The translations under genes were made by a program, and so were the position numbers. The notes beneath the pieces are model-generated. The model was not told the origin of the DNA, ran no database searches, and saw only the letters and a program-made list of their open reading frames with translations. A DNA stretch of 64,000 nucleotides from positions 1,697,920 to 1,761,919 of the forward strand of contig CM060475.1 in assembly GCA_030544235.1 (NCBI GenBank), written 5' to 3'. Numbering within the stretch: the first letter of the stretch is position 1; each line of letters starts with the position of its first letter. Below, in pieces: positions 48,601-61,215 of this stretch. Origin of the DNA: Lepturacanthus savala (lineage: Eukaryota; Chordata; Actinopteri; Scombriformes; Trichiuridae).

Positions 48601-49489
48601 CCGTGACATCCGCCTGATGTAATATTGCGAGCTCGCCGCCACCTTTTAGACGCAGGTTTGTTTTTTTTCAGCAATTGATTTCAGCGGAGCCGCCTCTCGC
48701 CGGCGACATGAGCCCAAAGCCGCTCTCTTTGGCAGGTAAATCAAAGGCTGTGGCTTGTTATCGGGTTTCATATGCAGCTTGAGGATCAGGGCTATGTAAT
48801 GTAATAAAACAGGTGCTCAGCGGGAGAGCTCTGATGGTATTTCTTGAGGCGCGCCAGGTCAGGCGTAAGCCTCACAGGTTCAGAAGCATAATTTACTAGC
48901 ATGTATGTATGTAGTAATATAGATGCTGACACGCAATATAAATACACACTAGTCTGGCATATACACCTGCCAAAGCTATGAGTGGTTTTAGATTTTCTTT
49001 GGAAAAAAAATATATTAATGAAGATTTATAAAACTGGAAACAATCGCGGCAACTCTTATCACGCTATCATCTTGCTGAAGTATTGCTCAATCCCCGCCGC
49101 GCCCCCCTCGCCTGACACGACAAATCCCCCCGGCCGGAAATCCAATCCCGCCTCTGTGTGACCGGGGAGGTACGGTGACAGATGGCTTGTAAGCATCCCA
49201 CCATGTTTCATCAAGCCTTCTTCTCTCTTTGTCAGCGCCGGAGACTGAAGACTTCCATGCAGCGCCTCACCTTAGGGACGCCGCTGTGTTCAATAATTCA
49301 GTGGCTGTTGCTCCAGTCCTGCGGAGAGCGCTCATCAGTGACCGATGAGCATCCCTAGTGGGCTCTGCTCCATCCCGGAAAAGATCCCCTCCCCTCCGAG
49401 TCCAAAATGGATAGGAGGCCCAAATTTAAGAGAATATTTATGTTTTTATAAAGATTTAGAGCTACAGACAGGGTGAGGGACTGTGGCGT
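45681..49489. other. Upstream flank without recognised gene
   Basis: 45970-46210 is CA-rich with several CA tracts. 46210-46560 is balanced single-copy sequence and conserved-like in part (46330-46450). 47330-48300 is AT-rich and may hold old LINE-derived sequence (ATTTATTCCACAGTTTCACA), unproven. 48590-48900 (AAAGCCGCTCTCTTTGGCAG, CTTGTTATCGGGTTTCATAT) is a conserved-element-like block. 49060-49480 is single-copy. Confidence 0.4.
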
Positions 49490-50040
49490 GTGCAGACTTT
49501 TTAAAGGGCAGGGGCGGAAAGGGAAAAAATAGTACACATATAGTGTGTCTTTGCCACTAAAAAGGGCAGTTTAGAATGCAGTTTTGAGGGCCTAGAGGGC
49601 ACTTTAGCATGTGTTTTGGCTCCTGGAGGGAACATTAGCATGCTTTTTAGCTCCCAAAAGGGCACTTTAGCATGTGTCTTGGCTCCTAGAGGGCACTTCC
49701 CATGCTTTTTAGCTCCCAAGAGGGCACTTTAGCATGCATTTTGGCTCCTAGATGGCACCTTAGCATGCATTTCAATTCACAAGAGGGCACTTAAGTACAG
49801 GTTTTGGCTCCCAAGAGGGCACTTTAGAAGCCATTTGGTTCCTCGAGGGCAGTATAGCATGCTTTTTAATTCCAAGGAGGGCACGTTAACAAATTTTTAG
49901 CTCCCAAGAGGGCACATAAACATGGTTTTTAGCTTCCATGAGAGCATTTAGCACACAGTTTGGCTGCTAGCAGCCACTTTAGCAGACATTTTGGCTGCCA
50001 TTAGGGCACTTTAGTATGTATTTCTCAGCAATTGGGCCAT
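49490..50040 (+). repeat. Family C VNTR element, large copy
   Basis: The leader TTTTTAAAGGGCAGGGGCGG, AAAGGGAAAAAATAG and CACATATAGTGTG is followed by about fifteen ~32-base units. The first units alternate two types: ...CATGTGTTTTGGCTCCTAGA... and ...CATGCTTTTTAGCTCCCAAG.... Later units are more diverged (AGCACACAGTTTGGCTGCTA). No meaningful ORF. Confidence 0.9.
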
Positions 50041-50794
50041 GAGTTCTCAGATTTTAAAGATAACATAAAATTCTTAAACATTGTCTTTGTAATGAGGTTA
50101 GAGCCTTAACAGAGGTTTCTGTCACTCTGCAGAAGCTGCTGACTCATGTTTCCTGTTTTATAAATACAAGATAATGAGACCTACAATATACAATTTAATC
50201 CTTTCAATACATGATCACATTCAAATAAAAGTACAGTCAATCACTGCAAGAAATGCACACGGTGATCATAGCTTTGAATTAAGTAAAGTAATCAGCCTTT
50301 CACAGGCCTTTGACAGCAAACATTTTGACTTATCGTAGCAGCAAAAGCGCAGGTGTCTCTAATATCATTAAGGACGGCTGCTTTTCTATTCAAGTGGCCC
50401 GGTAAGCCCTGACGGTGTGACAGTGAGCCAGGCAGCTGCATGGAACCCAGCCAGCCGTAATTGTATTAGTTACACTGTACTTTTCCTCCGGTGACATGTG
50501 GAAACGTCTCCCAAGAAAACAGCACATTAATGCGGGGCGACTGGCGGCCTCATGTAGTTCCTATACACAACTTCAGCTAATCAGCTGAGCCGAAAACACC
50601 TGGTGCAGGTGTGTCAACTTAATTACTCCGACGCTCTTTTTTGAGTCAATGAGCTGGAGCTATCTCTGTTACAGCGAGTAACACAACCGGCGAGTGTGTT
50701 AAGTCCAATTAAACCAGTCCGTGTTACATGCTTTTGCAAACCTTTTGTAACGGGAACCATTTAGCATCTTTTAAAGGTACAGTACCTTTGTTTT
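50041..50794. other. Upstream flank with conserved-element-like block
   Basis: 50365-50740 is balanced and non-repetitive, with words such as GTAATTGTATTAGTTACAC, CACATTAATGCGGGGCGACT, CAGCTAATCAGCTGAGC (imperfect palindrome) and GTCAACTTAATTACTCCG. It is a good candidate for a distal enhancer of klf7. Confidence 0.35.
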
Positions 50795-51302
50795 TTTTTT
50801 AATGAAGATAACTTTAAGCTAATCTTAAATACACACTATACATTGCTAATGTGGTAAAAGACTATTCTAGGTACAAATGTCTGGTTTTTGGTGCAACATC
50901 TACATATCTACATTTCCAGCAACTATCAGTCCAGTGTTCTAATGGAACAATGTGTTTGCTCATTGCATCAGAAGGTGAACGGATGATTAGAAATCCCTTT
51001 TGCAATCGTGTTAGCACAGCTAAAAACACTTCAGCTGGTTAGAGAAGCTACAAAACTGACCTTTCTTTGATGGAAGCAAAGTTTGAAGTAAAACATTATT
51101 ATTATTATAGGTGCATAGAGGCCCATTTCCAGCAACTATCACTCCAGTGTTTTAATGGCACAATGTGTTTGCTCATTGCGTCAGAAGGTTAATGGAATAA
51201 CATTTTCTATTAATTTTGCAACTCATGGTGGTAAATAAAAGTGTGACTTTTGATGGAAAACACTAAATTGGTTGGGTGACGCAAAACTTTTGAACGGTAG
51301 TG
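50795..51302 (-). mobile_element. MITE family A, two joined partial copies
   Basis: CAACTATCAGTCCAGTGTTC followed by AATGTGTTTGCTCATTGC occurs at about 50929-50980, and again at about 51130-51182 after ATAGGTGCATAGAGGCCCAT. The family's middle segment is therefore present twice in the same orientation. The right end AAAACTTTTGAACGGTAGTG is the terminal inverted repeat. Either a nested insertion or a partial tandem duplication. Confidence 0.85.
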
Positions 51303-54300
51303 TTTTGTCAACCCAATTTGAAGCAAAATCCCTCCAAAAAGGAAATGCAAATTAGGTGCGTTTCCATCCGCTGGTTTGGAGGAAATAAACCAGATGTAAA
51401 GCGTGGGTTTGATCAGGAAGGAACCCGAGTTCCGAACAGCGCACGGGTCTGAAAACACCCTTAATCACCCTTTTAAATTGGATTAATGACAAGCTATCGC
51501 TATTGCCAATTACTGCTGTTCATTCTGATTCTGCCCTGCCACCTCAAAGAGAATCAACAGCTATCAAGCGGTGGATTTCAATTTGAATAACGACTCCGGT
51601 AATAGCTATTTCCTCATTGCGTTCCTCAGTCACTTCTCCTGTGTCAAGCCCCTTGAAGCTGGGAGAAATACTTCCTGCGCTCGCCGTTTGCATCATTAAG
51701 CGTGACACACTCTCTCATGACAGATGCCTGGGAAATGTCAAATCAGTTTTTTAATCAGTCCAAAAAGGGGGAAATGTATCATTTTAATTGAGTAAAGCAG
51801 AGAAGATGAGGTACTTGCAAATGTGCAGTTTTGACAGCGGCGAGACGGTAACATCTTTCAGCCCGGTGGCGGCTGATCAGTTGGCACGTCTTCGGGGTTT
51901 TTACGTTGGTTTTCTTGAGCCAAAAGTTCATCCCCAAGCTCTTCTACTCCGTAAAACCCCCCAGGCGGCTGATTTTCAAGCCGCGGGATTTGTTTCTTCC
52001 CTGGGAAAAAAAAAAAAGCGCTGGAGAAGCGGAGGCATCAAAGCCGACAGACGTTCCGAGACGTCGGGAGACAAATTGAGAAGGAGGCAGGACGGCGAAG
52101 GGGTTGACCAATTAATCGCCACCGGTGAGGTTTTCGAGCCCTCGGGGGGATTCCAGGCCTATTTCAAAGAGAGTTGGAGGTTAATGCGTATCGGTGGAGA
52201 ACGCCACAGACACAATCTCCACTTTGTACAATTCTTAAAATAAGAAAAAAATCAATGACTCACCTCGGGTTTCAACACAGTTTGAAAGCAAAAGACGTCC
52301 AAGTGTTTAGCGAAAGTTGGCGATACATTCCACATTATTCCTACGTCCAAACCCTTGAAATCCGCCCACTCCACTGCAGAATAATATCCTTTGATTTGAT
52401 GTGACTTCTTCCATTCTCCAAAAAATCCCATGGCAACACCGGCGACTTAAAACGTCGTTAGAGTTGCGCGGACACGTTGGTCTCCGGTGATTTGGGGAGG
52501 AAAAAAAAAAAAGACCCCTCTCCTGTGGAAATCGGTTGGAGCAGAGCCGATGTCAAGCTGAAGATGGAAATGGAGTGTAATGAGTTGACAATCCTGCCTG
52601 ATATCAGGCAACATAATTCCCACAGTTGCCGTATTGAACTCGCTTCGCATCCGGAATGGGAATTGCTGGCCACTTTGAGATATATATATATATTTTATAA
52701 GTCTATCGGGTCACATTTCATTCCCCAAGTCTTCAAAATGGCCACAGTGGGAATACGGTTAATTCTTAATGATCATGTATTTTTATTCCTCTCTGCACAT
52801 ACAGGCATTTTGTAGTCTTAGCAATAAGGATTCCTTTCCAGTCTCCTACTGTCCTACAGGGAATTTAGACAGACATAACTTCTACCTTTATGTGCCATTT
52901 CTTTAACAAGGCCAGTGGCCATGGAAACGGCCGGCGAGGGAGACCTGGCAGGAGTCCTGGGTGTCATGTCGGGGGCCGGTCGGCTTCAGGCATTGTTAGC
53001 GGATTCCAGGTGGACGAGGAAAGGGAAGGGGGGTTGGAAGGAGATGGAAAACTAAAGAGAAAGAGGAGCAGGAAGACATAAAGGAGCAGAGGGAGGAGGA
53101 ATGTCTCTGGAATGACCATTATTTTGAGGGTAATAAACAAAGCAGGGGTCAGGCCAGCAATCATCAAGCTCATTAAAATTACATCATTACCACCTGGATT
53201 TAAATCATGAGTCAGTACAAGGAATGGCAGCTTTGTAAGAACAAGGAAGAATGAGAATAAGGTTCATCACTGCAATAGAATCAACACAAATATGTGCAAT
53301 TGTAATAATCATTTTCTCGCCTGGAGAAATTATTAATGAGCGATTGATTTTTTTGTATTTTTTAACCCTTTAGATTCTACTTTAGATGTGTTAGAAAATG
53401 TGTTTGATTATTTAAGAAAAATCCCAAAAGATGCATCGTTTTCCGCCGGACGCCGCCGCCGAAACGGCTGCAAAAGCTGCGAGCGGTGTCCCGCAGGGCG
53501 CGTGAGCGGGAGCGCTTTTGTTTTCACATTAAAAAAAAAGGTTGCGACCCATGTCGGAGCGTTTCCCCTGAACAATGCGAGAACAACTGCACACCCACGA
53601 TAACCATTTCCACCGCTTTGTTCGTTTCGCGGCTGCCAATCTCCCCGGGTAGATCTATAGGAGACACATAGAGCACATAAAAAACACATACACACACTCT
53701 TTTTCTCCCTTGTCCAGCAGTGTTTTCTCAGTAGAGAGCAGAGGAAACAGCATGATTTAAATAGCTCATTAACTTTTGATGACTGGGTCCTTTGGCTGTA
53801 GATCTTGAAAGCAAATGGGAGCCAGACTCCTTATGGCTATTGATTCAGCAACACCCCCCTCTGCACATCCCGAGGAGGGCTACTAGGGACTCCAAATTAT
53901 TCATGCCAGGATCCGTGCATTTGTTAATGACTGATTGGGACAGTGTGTCCTGCTCTATTTTAAAAGCAGAGACAAGGTTGTTTGTTACAACGCCGCTAAC
54001 CGCTGGAACACATCGCTAATATCCCGAGGAGAGAGAGGCCAACCGGTCACATGATAGAGAGGATGATAAAAGAGTCCAGCTACAGGTGAGTCAACAGAGA
54101 CGTTTCGTATTTACAAAAGGGTGATGCAAGGTGCACGGATGGAAACGGAGCAGGTGGGGCCTGTGGCGTGGAGGCCGGTGGGCGGAGAACGGGCCCTCGG
54201 GAGCGATTCAGATTACCACTTTAGAAGAAATGGTGCCATTCACTGCCATTCTTTTTTTGGTGAAGCAGCGATCTACAGAACAAAATGATATTCTACATGA

Positions 54301-56959
54301 AATCTAAAACATTTCTAACCTCCTGAGACCCGGCTAGTCATTTTTCCTGCACTGTAGGACTCATTTTGTTTGTGCTAATATCTCCCATAGTGTATGTGTC
54401 ACTTTAATGAGCCCTGATGTTCCTCAGAGAGGACAGGCTAAAGTGGCTAAAGAGTGATGTCACATTTAGGAGATGTGGCTGTTGAAAGGCATCAAGTGCA
54501 GCACATTTTAAATGGAATAATGAGGCAAGCATGAGTTTCATAATTCTTTTTTTTTACTTTTATTAATTTAATGAGTGAACATCTCAAATGTGATCTGTAA
54601 GGATTTGCAGAACAAAGCTCATTTGAAAACAGCTGCATTAACTACACATCAGGTACGTATATATATTTAATTCCAATTTTTTAATAGTGTTGTGCTCTGT
54701 TTTTGTGTACTACAGTACATGTGTTGTACAATTTTAATAAAGTTGAATCTTTAAAATGTGTATTTTACTTCCAAAAACCTTAGAGTACGATAACAAATTC
54801 TAAATCTGAACACCCTTTTTTCCCCTTGGGTTTTAGGAGGTTAATGATCAAATCAAATGAGGAGTCCCAGTGTGTCAGAGCGCTGTCCGTGGTTCTTATA
54901 ACTTCCCCTTCTCCCAACGAACTCATTCCACTGTTAAATCCAAACCATTTTTGACAAACTGGGTATGTGTGAGCTTCATAACTAGTACCCAGCATGCACT
55001 GGGGCCTGTCATATCCACTGACTGCAGGCTTTTAGTCAAATCTGGCTCGCATGGAACCTCCCCACTGGTGTCAGTTTGTACAATAAGCTTAATGTGAAGG
55101 TTATTTGCATTGGAGAGGAAGGGGGGGGGTTTCTGAAGCGGAAGTGGTGTATGTAAATGTGGATTAAAGCGGATAAGGCCCCCGTCAACTTCATTGTTGC
55201 CAGTTTTTGCACGTGTGTGTGTGTCTTTAGGCCAAAGAAAAAGCATATAAACTACTTCAATTAAAAGTCCAGGGGCCCTAGGAAAGATCCTAACTAGGTG
55301 TGTGTGTGTGTATTTTTAATAAGTGCATGTGTGTAATCTATGACGGGCATGCAGCATGTTGCTGAATGTCTCGTCTACACCCGCCTTGAGGGAAAAAAAT
55401 CCGCACCTTGATGACCAGAGGGGGGGGCGGCGGGGGCCAACGGGCTCCGTGTCCGGAGCTGATAGTGCCGCTCGGTGACTCAACCTATATCTGGTGTTAT
55501 GTTTCCGGCGTCACGTTCCGCTGCGGCGCCGGAGGGGGAGGAGGAGGAGGAAGAGCGAGGGAGCGAGGAAAGCGCTGATAAGACGCGTGTAGAGGGGTCA
55601 GTGCGGCGGAGAGATAGGGGCCGGCTACATGGCGAAAAGGGAAGCCATGCGTGACCACTTTCTTGCTCTTTCACTCATCCGTCTTTTTCCTCTTTTCCGT
55701 CCCTCTAACCCCCTCCGGTCATCCTCAATATGGTCTTGTTATCTGACGCAGCACTGATGGCACCGCGTGTGTGTGTGACCCCCACGTGTGTGTGTGTGTG
55801 TGTCTTTGCTTGCCGTTTGTGTATGAAAGCTTGTGCCATTTTGTCATCCCTTAAACATAACTCCAGCCACCACAGAGATGTCTTTTCAGCGACGAACAAA
55901 AAAAAAAAAAGGAAAAAAAAGTAAGGATGAGACGAGGTAAAGCCCCTGCATTGATTTTACACCCACTCCTCGGCTGCAGCTGTCCTTGAATATAAATGAC
56001 GGTGTTTCAACCCACTCTCTTCTCTGCAAGGCTCCCAGAATTCTTTATGGCTATCATAGCGAGGATCTCTCATTTTACCCCGAACCTCCTCTTCCCCTCC
56101 CCCCCCGTATCCCCGCGGCAACCCGGGAGGATAGACCCCGACATCTGCCTCATCACCGAAACTCATTCTGACGCCCGAGAGGGGAGGGCCAAACTAAGAT
56201 AGAATTTGATCTTCGCCGAGTCCCTCTAATCTCTCCTCGCCGTCCCATCCTGGCGGGGGCAGGGACACTTTACTGTACCACTCGCTCCATCTCCAGTGGC
56301 GGCTTTGATTCTCTCGACGACTCCTCTGCTGATTTCGCATAATCGCGGCCCCCGTAATGAGGTCGGCCACGGCGCTAGCTTGCTCCGGCACGTTGAGAAG
56401 AGCGAAGGGAGAAGGAGGAGCGGAGAGAACGGGTCTGGAGCCCTCGACTCTTGCGAGCACATTTGTTAGAAACACAATTACACAGGCGCACGGAAGCATA
56501 CCGGCCTCCACAATGATTTCTCCATTCTCCAACCGGTGGAGCGGCTAATTTCCTTAGCGGCTAAGTACTTATAGATTGGCCTGTAACAGAAGCTCGCCGC
56601 GGCGGAGGCGAGGCCCCGACGCCATGAGGGCAATGTATCGCATGATTGTTTCTGCCACATAGTGGAGCTTGTTCTCATACAGGGGCCACGGAGCCGTGTG
56701 TAGCACACGCTCGCTTGATAAATAGCGGCCGCGGGTTGGTTTTCTGGAGAGTTTTGTCAGGTTTCGACTCCCTGAGCAGGAAGACCTCGTGTTAGGACGG
56801 GTTCCAGCTGTGGATTAGTGCATGTTGGTTTGAGGCTGGTGTGTGTGTGTGTGTGTGGGATTGACTCAAATGTGCCCTCAGGCCTGTTGTGATGCTGAAT
56901 GAGGTCACTGCTTTGACTGCCGACCAACACACACACAAATATATCATACTCTTATATCG
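51303..56959. other. Upstream flank, mostly single-copy, no recognised gene
   Basis: 51480-51760 and 53720-54010 are balanced conserved-like blocks (AATTACTGCTGTTCATTCTG; GATGACTGGGTCCTTTGGCT; CAAATTATTCATGCCAGGAT). The 151-residue ORF at 51788-52243 matches nothing I recognise and its Lys run comes from an A homopolymer. 54540-54790 is AT-rich. Short GT tracts lie at 55212-55223, 55298-55311, 55787-55803 and 56840-56858. 55420-55640 and 56080-56720 are GC-rich and single-copy. Confidence 0.4.
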
Positions 56960-57450
56960 TAGCCAGTGGCATGCACAGGGAGGGGGTTGATTTGTTTAAA
57001 AATGTGTCCTAAAGTGCCCTCATGGCAGGCAAAATGTCCTTTAAAGTGCCCTCTAGGAGCCAAAACATAAGCTAAAGTTCTCTCTAAGAAGCAAAATGGC
57101 AGGCACAACATATTGTAAAGTGCCCTCTAGGAACAAAAGTGTGTGCTAAAGTGCCCTCTTGTGAGCTAAAAAGCATGTTAAAGTGCCCTCTTGGGAGCCA
57201 CAACGTGTTAAATTCATTCTAGGAGCCAACACACATGCTAAAGTTCCCTCTAGGAGCTAAAACATGGGCTTAAGTGCCCTCTAGGTCCCAAATTTGATGC
57301 TTAAGTGCCCTCTTGGAGCAAAAGTCTCTACCCTCTTGAGAGGTAAACAGCATGTTAAAGTGCCCTCTTTGGAGCTAAAAAGCATTTTAAAGTGCCCTCT
57401 AAGAACCATAATGTGTGCTAAAGTGCCCTCTTTCAAAATGGCATGCTGCT
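56960..57450 (-). repeat. Family C VNTR element, large inverted copy
   Basis: Reverse-complement units AAAGTGCCCTCTAGGAGCCA, CTAAAGTGCCCTCTTGTGAG, TAAAAAGCATG and similar. I count about fourteen, some decayed. The right edge carries CAAAATGGCATGCTGCTGAT, corresponding to the AGTAGCATGC leader edge of 17730. Confidence 0.9.
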
Positions 57451-58429
57451 GATCATTGCATAGTATACTTGCCTGAGTTCATAAGTAATTAAAAAAAAAT
57501 AATATCCATACTTGTATTCATGAGACAAAACAACCTGTTTTCCCTCAGACTCCATACAGTAGCTTGACAGAAGGGATGTAAAACTATACAGAGATTATTA
57601 TTTATTTATTTTTTGGTGCTTAAAACAACAAATATATCTTGCTCTGGATATCAAAACTTCAAGCAAGACCCAAGAAAAAGTGTAAAATATGAGCAGTTTT
57701 TCGGTATCTCTCGCGTGTTATTTCGTTACAGTAAGTCTCAAGATGGCTCATAAATAAGTTTTACTTTTATGCCGACATTTATTTAGTCAGTGTCCTACTT
57801 TCCAGATGGTGGCTCCCTTATATCATCAACTTTACTTCACATATACTCAGATCAGCGGGAGCAGCCGTGTGCGATGTGCAGCAGCAAAAAAGGCTTGAGG
57901 TTTTTTTTGTTTTTTTTTTCTGTGTGTATCCCATAATATCACTAGTGCCAGGCGTCACGCTGAGAGTGGACATGAGGTGACGGACCGCTGCGAGCTACTG
58001 TCAGACTCGGCGGGTGGTGTCGTTTACCCATCATGCAGCGTGGTGGAAAGCGGCAGCGAGCCGTGCCGTTAACCCCTTCGCGCGTCTCGGCAAGCCAGGC
58101 GGCTAATTTCGAGGCTTCTGGGAGGGAAGTCGCCATGGTAGCCGCGCCAATTTGGTCGCGACGGTCCGATGGCGTCCGGCATTAGAGCTAAAGTGCCCCT
58201 CGGCCGCAAAAACGTTGAGTGTTACTCGCTTGGATGTTTGAGCTTGGCCGCGCGGAATGATTGACTGAAGGCTGTTTTCACATTCATCCGCTGAAAAGGG
58301 GAAAATGAAATAAATAAAACCTTAATATCATTTTCAGTTTCACATTTTCTTCTTAGAAAATGACTCAAAACATCAAAATAGCTGGTGATTATTAATCAAC
58401 TAATCATTGCAGCTTAACTTGGCAGAATC
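57451..58429. other. Upstream flank without recognised gene
   Basis: 57480-57830 is AT-rich. 57900-57920 is T-rich. 57935-58270 is GC/CpG-richer single-copy sequence. Nothing recognised. Confidence 0.4.
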
Positions 58430-58684
58430 CTGCTGATATCGAGTTTATCTGCTTGATTTTGGCTACATCTAACGACTAAACTGGTAGTTGATTAATCTAT
58501 TGATTATTAAAATGATTAATCAATCAGTTGTCAAGCTCTGATTCTCAAAGCTGAAAATTCAACCTAAAATCTGTACTTGTCCCAACCAACAGTCCACAAC
58601 CCTCAGGTTTCTTTGCTTACAGAGCTCTGGAAAGAAAAGCAAAAATCATCAATGTTCCTGATTATATTGATTAGGTAATGACAT
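58430..58684 (-). repeat. Family F dispersed repeat, inverted copy
   Basis: TAGTTGATTAATCTATTGAT, AATTCAACCTAAAATCTG, CCAACAGTCCACAACCC and AAAATCATCAATGTTCC are the reverse complement of the landmarks at 29878-30165. Confidence 0.7.
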
Positions 58685-58735
58685 ATAGAGATATCTGTAA
58701 TTCAGTTTTGACTAGTCATGTTTATAGTTGCTATA
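58685..58735. repeat. Family D single palindromic unit
   Basis: AGAGATATCTGTAATTCAGT followed by TTTGACTAGTCATG is the cleanest unit of the family that forms the 18940-19640 array. Confidence 0.7.
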
Positions 58736-58777
58736 AACAGCATTTCCCCCAAATTCCAAATAAAAATATTATCGTAT

Positions 58778-58920
58778 GGATCATTTATTTGCAGAAAATG
58801 ACACACAATCACCTCAAACAATGCAAAGAAACAAGATCAAATTCATTTTAAAGCAAAATTATGCTAATTTTTACACTAAAGAAGAGTCCAGAAATCAATA
58901 TTTGGTGCAATAAGCCACCA
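58778..58920 (+). repeat. Family I dispersed repeat
   Basis: GATCATTTATTTGCAGAAAA, AAGATCAAATTCAT, ATGCTAATTTTTACAC, AGAGTCCAGAAATCAATATT and GGTGCAATAAGCC match 23068-23250 in order. Confidence 0.75.
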
Positions 58921-59621
58921 TAGAGATGCTGATTTCAGAAAAAAATTCAGTTTCATACATTTTTGGTGTAACAATTATTAAACAAATGAAAATGGTGTTT
59001 CTTCTCATTCATTATTACTAATATCAAGGGGAACTTTTACTTATTTCATTAAAATTCAGACCAAATAGAAAAAATCAGTCATGTAAATCACAATATCCCT
59101 AAGTGTGTGTATCTGCTATCTGTGTCACGCTATTACATCTGGTGATTTATTGTCTGTATGAGACCCAACAGATGGAATAATCGGCGCTTAATTTCAAGTA
59201 TATTAGCTGGGATTAATGCATTTTCATCATAAATTGTTCCATCAGTGTCAGGCTCACATTATGGCCACCAAATGTTTATCTGTCACTTCCATTCAAAGTG
59301 CTAAATATCTGCTTTTGTGATGAACTTGGTGGCTCTAAGAGGATTCACACACACACACACACACAGTCCAACCTACCCCACTGACCTGCTTTCTCAACAT
59401 AGCATACACATGATGTTCCCTTTCTTTCCCTTTCTCTCCATTACTTCACTTCACACACACACACGGACACACACACACACACACACAGAAATGAGGAGGT
59501 GAAGAGTGGAGAGGTCTTGTGGGTGCTCATCACACACACTTGACAGAAGCAGTGCTCTTGGCAAGGGGGAGCTACATGATATATGAAGATGGCCACTTTG
59601 AGCCCACCATCTCATCACCCA

Positions 59622-59657
<36 letters not shown>

Positions 59658-59852
59658 GGTCGGCTCATCAGCCCCCTGCCCTCTAACCACCTCTTGAGAC
59701 GCTGATGGTGACATATATGGAACACATTGCAGACTGAAACCTCTTAAATATTCATGTCTCGTCTGTGCGCCTGTACGTCGCTGTGTTCATCACAGGCGTG
59801 CGTGTTCGCGTGTGTGCGTCCTATACGTCGGCAGACAGATGTCAGTCTGGGC

Positions 59853-59938
<86 letters not shown>

Positions 59939-60429
59939 CGTGACTCCATACTTACCGCGCGTCTGTAAATACCTACCGTCAGCTGTAAATATGTGCTGAC
60001 TTTTGTTTACAGCGTCTATTATGAAACGGGATTTTGCTCATTTTAAACACATCCCGCATATAAATTGCAGTCAAAGTGTTCACGGGAGGATGAATTAATC
60101 TCACTAAAATCAGGAAACTTGCTGGTTATGTGTGATTTATCTGCACCCATGCAGACACTCGGTGTCGCATCCGGTTTGAAGTTGTTGCGATTTTGCTTCG
60201 GTTGTGGATTTGGTGGCACCTTATGGTCGCCAGTGGTAACAGCACGTGTTAATTATCCATTAAAGCCAATGACTGTCATTATATACTTAGAGTAAAACAA
60301 TGAAATGTTCCTTATAGAGCTTTGCAGACAGACACAGAAGGTTTTAAGCGAATAATTTGCTTCCAATATTATGATTTTTAACATCTTTTAATTCTTCAAG
60401 TTTACATGGTATAAATAGTTTTTTGATTT
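58921..60429. other. Upstream flank; CA/GT tracts, no gene
   Basis: CA tracts at 59347-59366, 59453-59487 and 59623-59655. 59856-59937 is an 82-base GT tract. The rest is AT-rich to balanced single-copy sequence. Confidence 0.5.
59856..59937. repeat. (TG)n microsatellite, 82 bp
   Basis: Uninterrupted TG repeat. The Val-Cys ORF across it is an artefact. Confidence 0.97.
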
Positions 60430-60550
60430 ATTTATGACAGCTATTAAAATGCAATTTTCTGGAAAGAAAATAGTACAAAATGGGTAAAAATAGATGCATA
60501 ATATGATTGAATGACTCAACTGATATAATTATATGTGTGGAATCATTACA
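60430..60550 (-). mobile_element. Family B element, small fragment
   Basis: ACAGCTATTAAAATGCAATT, TAGTACAAAATGGGTAAAAA, TAGATGCATAATATGATTG and TGACTCAA are the reverse complement of 7075-7155 and of 31440-31530. Confidence 0.65.
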
Positions 60551-60979
60551 AAAATATATCTGTGTTTAAATGAGTCAAGTATAAAATGACAAAGCAATGA
60601 AGATAACTTCAAAATTAATTATTATTTCAAATATAAATCCTTATTTCTAACCATGTCAATGTCTCGACTGTATTTTCTATGCATTTTACAACTCATGGTG
60701 GTCATTTTTTCCCTTTTCTTTAAATGAAGGTGTCTGCCAGTAGTTTGACTTTTCATGAGAAAACATGATTTGTGAATGAGTGTTTTATAGAAAACACTGG
60801 CCAGATGCACCCAGCTCCACTAATAGAAGGCACACAATGAAATATCAATGAGATTAAAAAGAAAATGGAGGATGCAGCTTCTATCAATAAAGCTTTGAAA
60901 CACAAAGTACAGTATATTATCATGGAAAACCAGCTGTGTTTCTTAATCTCTCCACTTTAACTACAATAGCTACTTAACT

Positions 60980-61215
60980 TATGCGATCTTTTCTTTTTTA
61001 ACTTCGTTTTGATCTTATTTTTATTGTTATCAAGTGGCTTTTCTTTTCCATCTTATGCTACATTAATGTTTCTTTAACAGGGTTTTATGTTCATTTTATG
61101 TCTATTTTCATTTGAAGCCCTCGTGCATGTAATCTCTTTGCTGTAAAATACTTTGAGCTGCGTTTCTTGTATAAAAGGTGCTTTACAAATAACGTTGAGT
61201 GTTATTATAACCCTC
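60980..61215 (+). mobile_element. L2-type LINE 3' end fragment
   Basis: GCTGTAAAATACTTTGAGCT, GCGTTTCTTGTATAAAAGGT, GCTTTACAAATAACGTTGAG and TGTTATTAT form the 3' UTR end signature of an L2-like LINE. No coding part is recognisable. Confidence 0.6.

Noticed and set aside
49490..50040. CRISPR-like array
   Set aside because: Units are contiguous, degenerate tandem repeats without unique spacers, in a vertebrate genome. They are a VNTR.
51788..52243. 151-residue ORF as a possible gene
   Set aside because: No recognisable domain, a Lys run from an A homopolymer, and no splice or codon-bias support. It looks like chance.
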